In this document: piece after piece, positions 35,406 through 37,264 of the stretch
How the letters are laid out: every line of letters begins with the position of its first letter
Position numbering within the stretch: position 1 is the first letter of the stretch
The notes under the pieces: generated by a model
Database searches by the model: none
Seen by the model: only the letters and a program-made list of their open reading frames with translations
What the model was told of the DNA's origin: nothing
Source of the DNA: Pseudomonadota bacterium
GTDB taxonomy: Bacteria > Pseudomonadota > Gammaproteobacteria > Steroidobacterales > Steroidobacteraceae
DNA length: 37,264 nt
Direction: 5' to 3'
Assembly (NCBI GenBank): GCA_021816775.1
Contig: JAKAXA010000035.1
Span: 1 to 37,264, forward strand
Translations under genes and position numbers: made by a program

Positions 35406-35888
35406 TCAGCGCTTGGCGTGCAGGTGCGCCTCGAGAAACCACAGCTGCTTGTCGATCTCGCGCGACACCTCGGTGAACAGGTCGGCCGTGTCCGCATCGC
35501 CGAGCCGCGTCGCCTCGTCGATGCCGGCGCGCGCCTTGCGCCCGAAATCGGCGAGCGCGGTGGCCAGCGCATCGACGTGCGAGAGGCCCTCGATGAGCTC
35601 CTCGGGGTACGCTTTGAGGCTGGTGGCGCGCGCCACGGCGGCGACGGTCCCGGCCGCGGTGCCGCCGAGGGCGGTCACCCGCTCGGCGATGGTGTCGACG
35701 TGTTCCTCGATCTGCTCGGCGATCTTGTCGAACAGCTCGTGCAGCGCGATGAAGTGCGGCCCCTTGACGTTCCAGTGCGCGTGCTTGGTCTGCATGCCCA
35801 GATCGATGGCGTCGGCGAGGCGCGCATTGAGCAGGCGGATCACCTGCGCGCGGGTGTCGGCGGAAAGGTCGTTGCGTGTCTCGAACAT
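35406..35888 (-). CDS. dps: Dps-family DNA protection/ferritin-like protein
   Basis: This 160-residue protein forms a dodecameric cage that oxidises and stores iron and protects DNA in stress. Ferroxidase residues at the subunit interface are visible in H-A-H-W-N-V-K-G-P-H-F (His38), L-H-E-L-F-D (His50, Glu51, Asp54) and D-T-I-A-E-R (Asp65, Glu69). AAGGAG lies six bases before the ATG at 35888, the clearest Shine-Dalgarno in this part of the window. The C-terminus ends L-W-F-L-E-A-H-L-H-A-K-R. It converges with the GGDEF-EAL gene (19 bases apart) and diverges from mdh. Confidence 0.95.
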   Translation of the reverse strand: MFETRNDLSADTRAQVIRLLNARLADAIDLGMQTKHAHWNVKGPHFIALHELFDKIAEQIEEHVDTIAERVTALGGTAAGTVAAVARATSLKAYPEELIEGLSHVDALATALADFGRKARAGIDEATRLGDADTADLFTEVSREIDKQLWFLEAHLHAKR

Positions 35889-35918
35889 GGCGTTCTCCTT
35901 ATGTCTTCGACCGTCGCC

Positions 35919-35936
35919 GCCCGCCGTCCGGCGGGC
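35919..35936. promoter_or_regulatory. Perfect inverted repeat in the dps leader
   Basis: GCCCGCCG-TC-CGGCGGGC is an 8-bp perfect inverted repeat with a 2-base centre, 30 bases before the dps start codon. A -10-like TATTCG/TACTAT lies just upstream on the minus strand (about 35950-35957). The repeat would therefore fall in the 5' untranslated RNA or at the transcription start. It could be an operator or an RNA hairpin. Confidence 0.45.
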
Positions 35937-36068
35937 AGAGCCACGGGCGAATAGTATGATGCTTGGCCGCGCCGCGCCCGGCGGCGCACGCTGCTGTTGT
36001 AGCACCGCGCGCGCGTGCGGCACCAATCGCTTGTGCGGATCGGGGTGATAAAGCACGTCTATCGGCGC

Positions 36069-36074
36069 TAGAAT
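36069..36074 (+). promoter_or_regulatory. Probable -10 element for mdh
   Basis: GCTAGAATTGCGGG contains TAGAAT, the same hexamer as before argS. It lies 32 bases before the mdh ATG and predicts a leader of about 26 bases that includes GGAA. No convincing -35 hexamer is visible at 16-18 bases. Confidence 0.45.
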
Positions 36075-36106
36075 TGCGGGCTTTCCCCGTACGGAACACA
36101 CGCACC

Positions 36107-37087
36107 ATGAAACCCGCAATGAACGTCGCGATCACCGGCGCCGCCGGGCAGATCGGCTATGCCCTCGCCTTCCGCGTCGCCTCCGGAGCGCTGCTCGGGC
36201 CGGATCAGCCGGTCAATCTTCATCTGCTCGAGATCACCCCGGCGCTGCAGGCGCTGAACGGCGTGGTCATGGAGCTCGCCGACTGCGCCTTTCCGGGTCT
36301 GAACCGCATCGTCGCGACGGACGACGCCAAGGTGGCGTTCCGCGACTGTCATGTGGCGCTGCTGGTCGGCGCGCGGCCGCGCGGGCCGGGCATGGAGCGA
36401 AAGGATCTGCTGCTCGCCAACGCGCAGATCTTCTCCGCACAGGGCAAGGCCCTCAACGAAGCCGCCGACCGCAACGTCAAGGTGCTGGTGGTGGGCAATC
36501 CGGCAAACACCAATGCGCTGATCGCGCGCGCCAACGCCAAGGATCTCAACCCGCGCAATTTCACCGCGATGACCCGCCTCGACCACAACCGCGCGCTGTC
36601 GCAGCTGGCCGAGAAGACGGGCACGCACGTGACCGATATCCGCCGCATGATCGTTTGGGGCAATCACTCCGCGACGCAGTACCCGGACATCACGCACGCG
36701 CTGGTCGGCGGCAAGCCCGCCCCCTCGCTGGTCGACGCCGCGTGGGTGGAGCAGACCTTCATCCCGCTGGTTCAGCAGCGTGGCGCGGCCATCATCAAGG
36801 CGCGCGGCGCCTCCTCAGCCGCTTCCGCCGCATCCGCCGCCATCGATCACGTCCACACCTGGATACACGGCACGCCGACGGGCGACTGGGTGAGCATGTC
36901 GGTGCCCTCCGACGGCAGCTACGGCATCCCGGAAGGGGTCATCTATTCCTACCCCGTCACCACCCGCAACGGCGAATACCAGATCGTTCAGGGCCTGGAC
37001 ATCACGGCCGCGAGCCGCAAGCGCATGGACGCGACACTCGCGGAGCTGCACGAGGAGCGCGAGGGCGTCAAATCGCTGCTCGGCTGA
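36107..37087 (+). CDS. mdh: Malate dehydrogenase
   Basis: This 326-residue NAD-dependent enzyme interconverts malate and oxaloacetate in the TCA cycle. It is of the type found in Xanthomonas and Burkholderia. The NAD-binding motif is T-G-A-A-G-Q-I-G-Y at 10-18. The mobile loop carries [12 protein letters not shown] (substrate Arg91). Asp160 and His187 (W-G-N-H-S) form the catalytic relay, and G-A-S-S-A-A-S-A-A is present. The ATG at 36107 gives [14 protein letters not shown]; a second Met at codon 5 is an alternative. It is monocistronic, with a possible terminator about 40 bases downstream. Confidence 0.97.
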   Translation: MKPAMNVAITGAAGQIGYALAFRVASGALLGPDQPVNLHLLEITPALQALNGVVMELADCAFPGLNRIVATDDAKVAFRDCHVALLVGARPRGPGMERKDLLLANAQIFSAQGKALNEAADRNVKVLVVGNPANTNALIARANAKDLNPRNFTAMTRLDHNRALSQLAEKTGTHVTDIRRMIVWGNHSATQYPDITHALVGGKPAPSLVDAAWVEQTFIPLVQQRGAAIIKARGASSAASAASAAIDHVHTWIHGTPTGDWVSMSVPSDGSYGIPEGVIYSYPVTTRNGEYQIVQGLDITAASRKRMDATLAELHEEREGVKSLLG

Positions 37088-37129
37088 CCGGCAAGGTAAC
37101 CCCGGGGAGCCGGTGCCGCGCGGCACGCG

Positions 37130-37166
37130 GCGCCCGCGGGCCATGCGCGGGGCGCGCCAGTCTTTT
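37130..37166 (+). terminator. Possible intrinsic terminator after mdh
   Basis: GCGCCCGCG (37130-37138) can pair with CGCGGGGCGC (37146-37155) with one bulge, followed after a short gap by TCTTTT (37161-37166). A separate perfect 14-bp palindrome, GTGCCGCGCGGCAC, lies at 37113-37126. The T-run is short and is displaced from the stem, so this is a weak candidate. Confidence 0.35.
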
Positions 37167-37234
37167 CCAATTCAGGTATGAGCCTGGAGCAGGGGGCTGG
37201 GGGCTCCTGAGGCGGTGGATCGGGTGGATCGATC
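37159..37234. repeat. Right terminal repeat, inverted relative to the left
   Basis: The segment 37174-37197 is the exact reverse complement of 90-113 (24 bases). Flanking similarity includes AGTCTTkTCCAA at 37159-37170 and GGGTGGATCGATC at 37222-37234 (inverse of 18-30). The spacing between the two conserved blocks is 24 bases here and 59 on the left, a difference close to one 36-bp unit. The remainder to 37264 shows no gene. Confidence 0.75.
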
Positions 37235-37264
37235 GATTGTCTTAGCTGGGCCAAAATCTTACCT

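Overview
The window carries about 30 tightly packed protein-coding genes from a very GC-rich bacterium, roughly 70% G+C by eye (not computed). Gene content and order point to a gammaproteobacterium of the Xanthomonadales/Nevskiales/Steroidobacter type. The order NtrX-like, NtrY-like, DUF4390, rsmB, fmt, def / LysM lipoprotein / [dprA] / smg / topA is familiar from that group and from betaproteobacteria. The taxonomic placement is inference. I see no rRNA, tRNA, CRISPR array, phage gene or insertion sequence.

Layout. 1-219: intergenic, with a short repeat. 220-836: ybjQ and a coupled small membrane protein. 850-4925 (minus): acetyl-CoA synthetase with an unusual basic tail, a stand-alone 5'-3' exonuclease, and an HNH nuclease. 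5046-7884 (plus): the three-gene proton-translocating transhydrogenase operon pntAA-pntAB-pntB. 7898-9903 (minus): an overlapping four-gene unit of ECF-type sigma factor, DUF3619-like membrane protein, small exported protein and DUF3106 repeat protein. 9993-14698 (plus): priA, argS and a SPOR-domain protein. 14710-21824 (minus): ntrX-like, ntrY-like, DUF4390, rsmB, fmt, def. 21942-23195 (plus): LysM lipoprotein. 23192-24926 (minus): aroE and rlmJ. 25124-31895 (plus): dprA remnant, smg, topA, gor, prlC. 32030-35386 (plus): HD-domain hydrolase, a possible small ORF and a PAS-GGDEF-EAL protein. 35406-35888 (minus): dps. 36107-37087 (plus): mdh. The window ends in a repeat inverted relative to the one at the left end.

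How the genes work together. Most are housekeeping: translation initiation and maturation (fmt, def, rsmB, rlmJ, argS), DNA topology and replication restart (topA, priA), central metabolism (acs, mdh, aroE), and redox or stress protection (pntAB, gor, dps). Three regulatory modules are less ordinary: the sigma/DUF3619/DUF3106 unit, an NtrYX-like two-component pair whose regulator has a wrecked AAA+ ATPase, and an HD-hydrolase next to a cyclic-di-GMP enzyme.

Most notable observations: a 24-bp exact inverted repeat at the two window ends, with one extra 36-bp unit on the left; a histone-H1-like basic tail of about 139 residues on Acs, with a similar tail on TopA; a decayed dprA whose only visible remains are its C-terminal winged helix; the degenerate NtrX-like regulator; tandem 18-residue repeats in the DUF3106 protein; and a possible leaderless small ORF coupled to the GGDEF-EAL gene.
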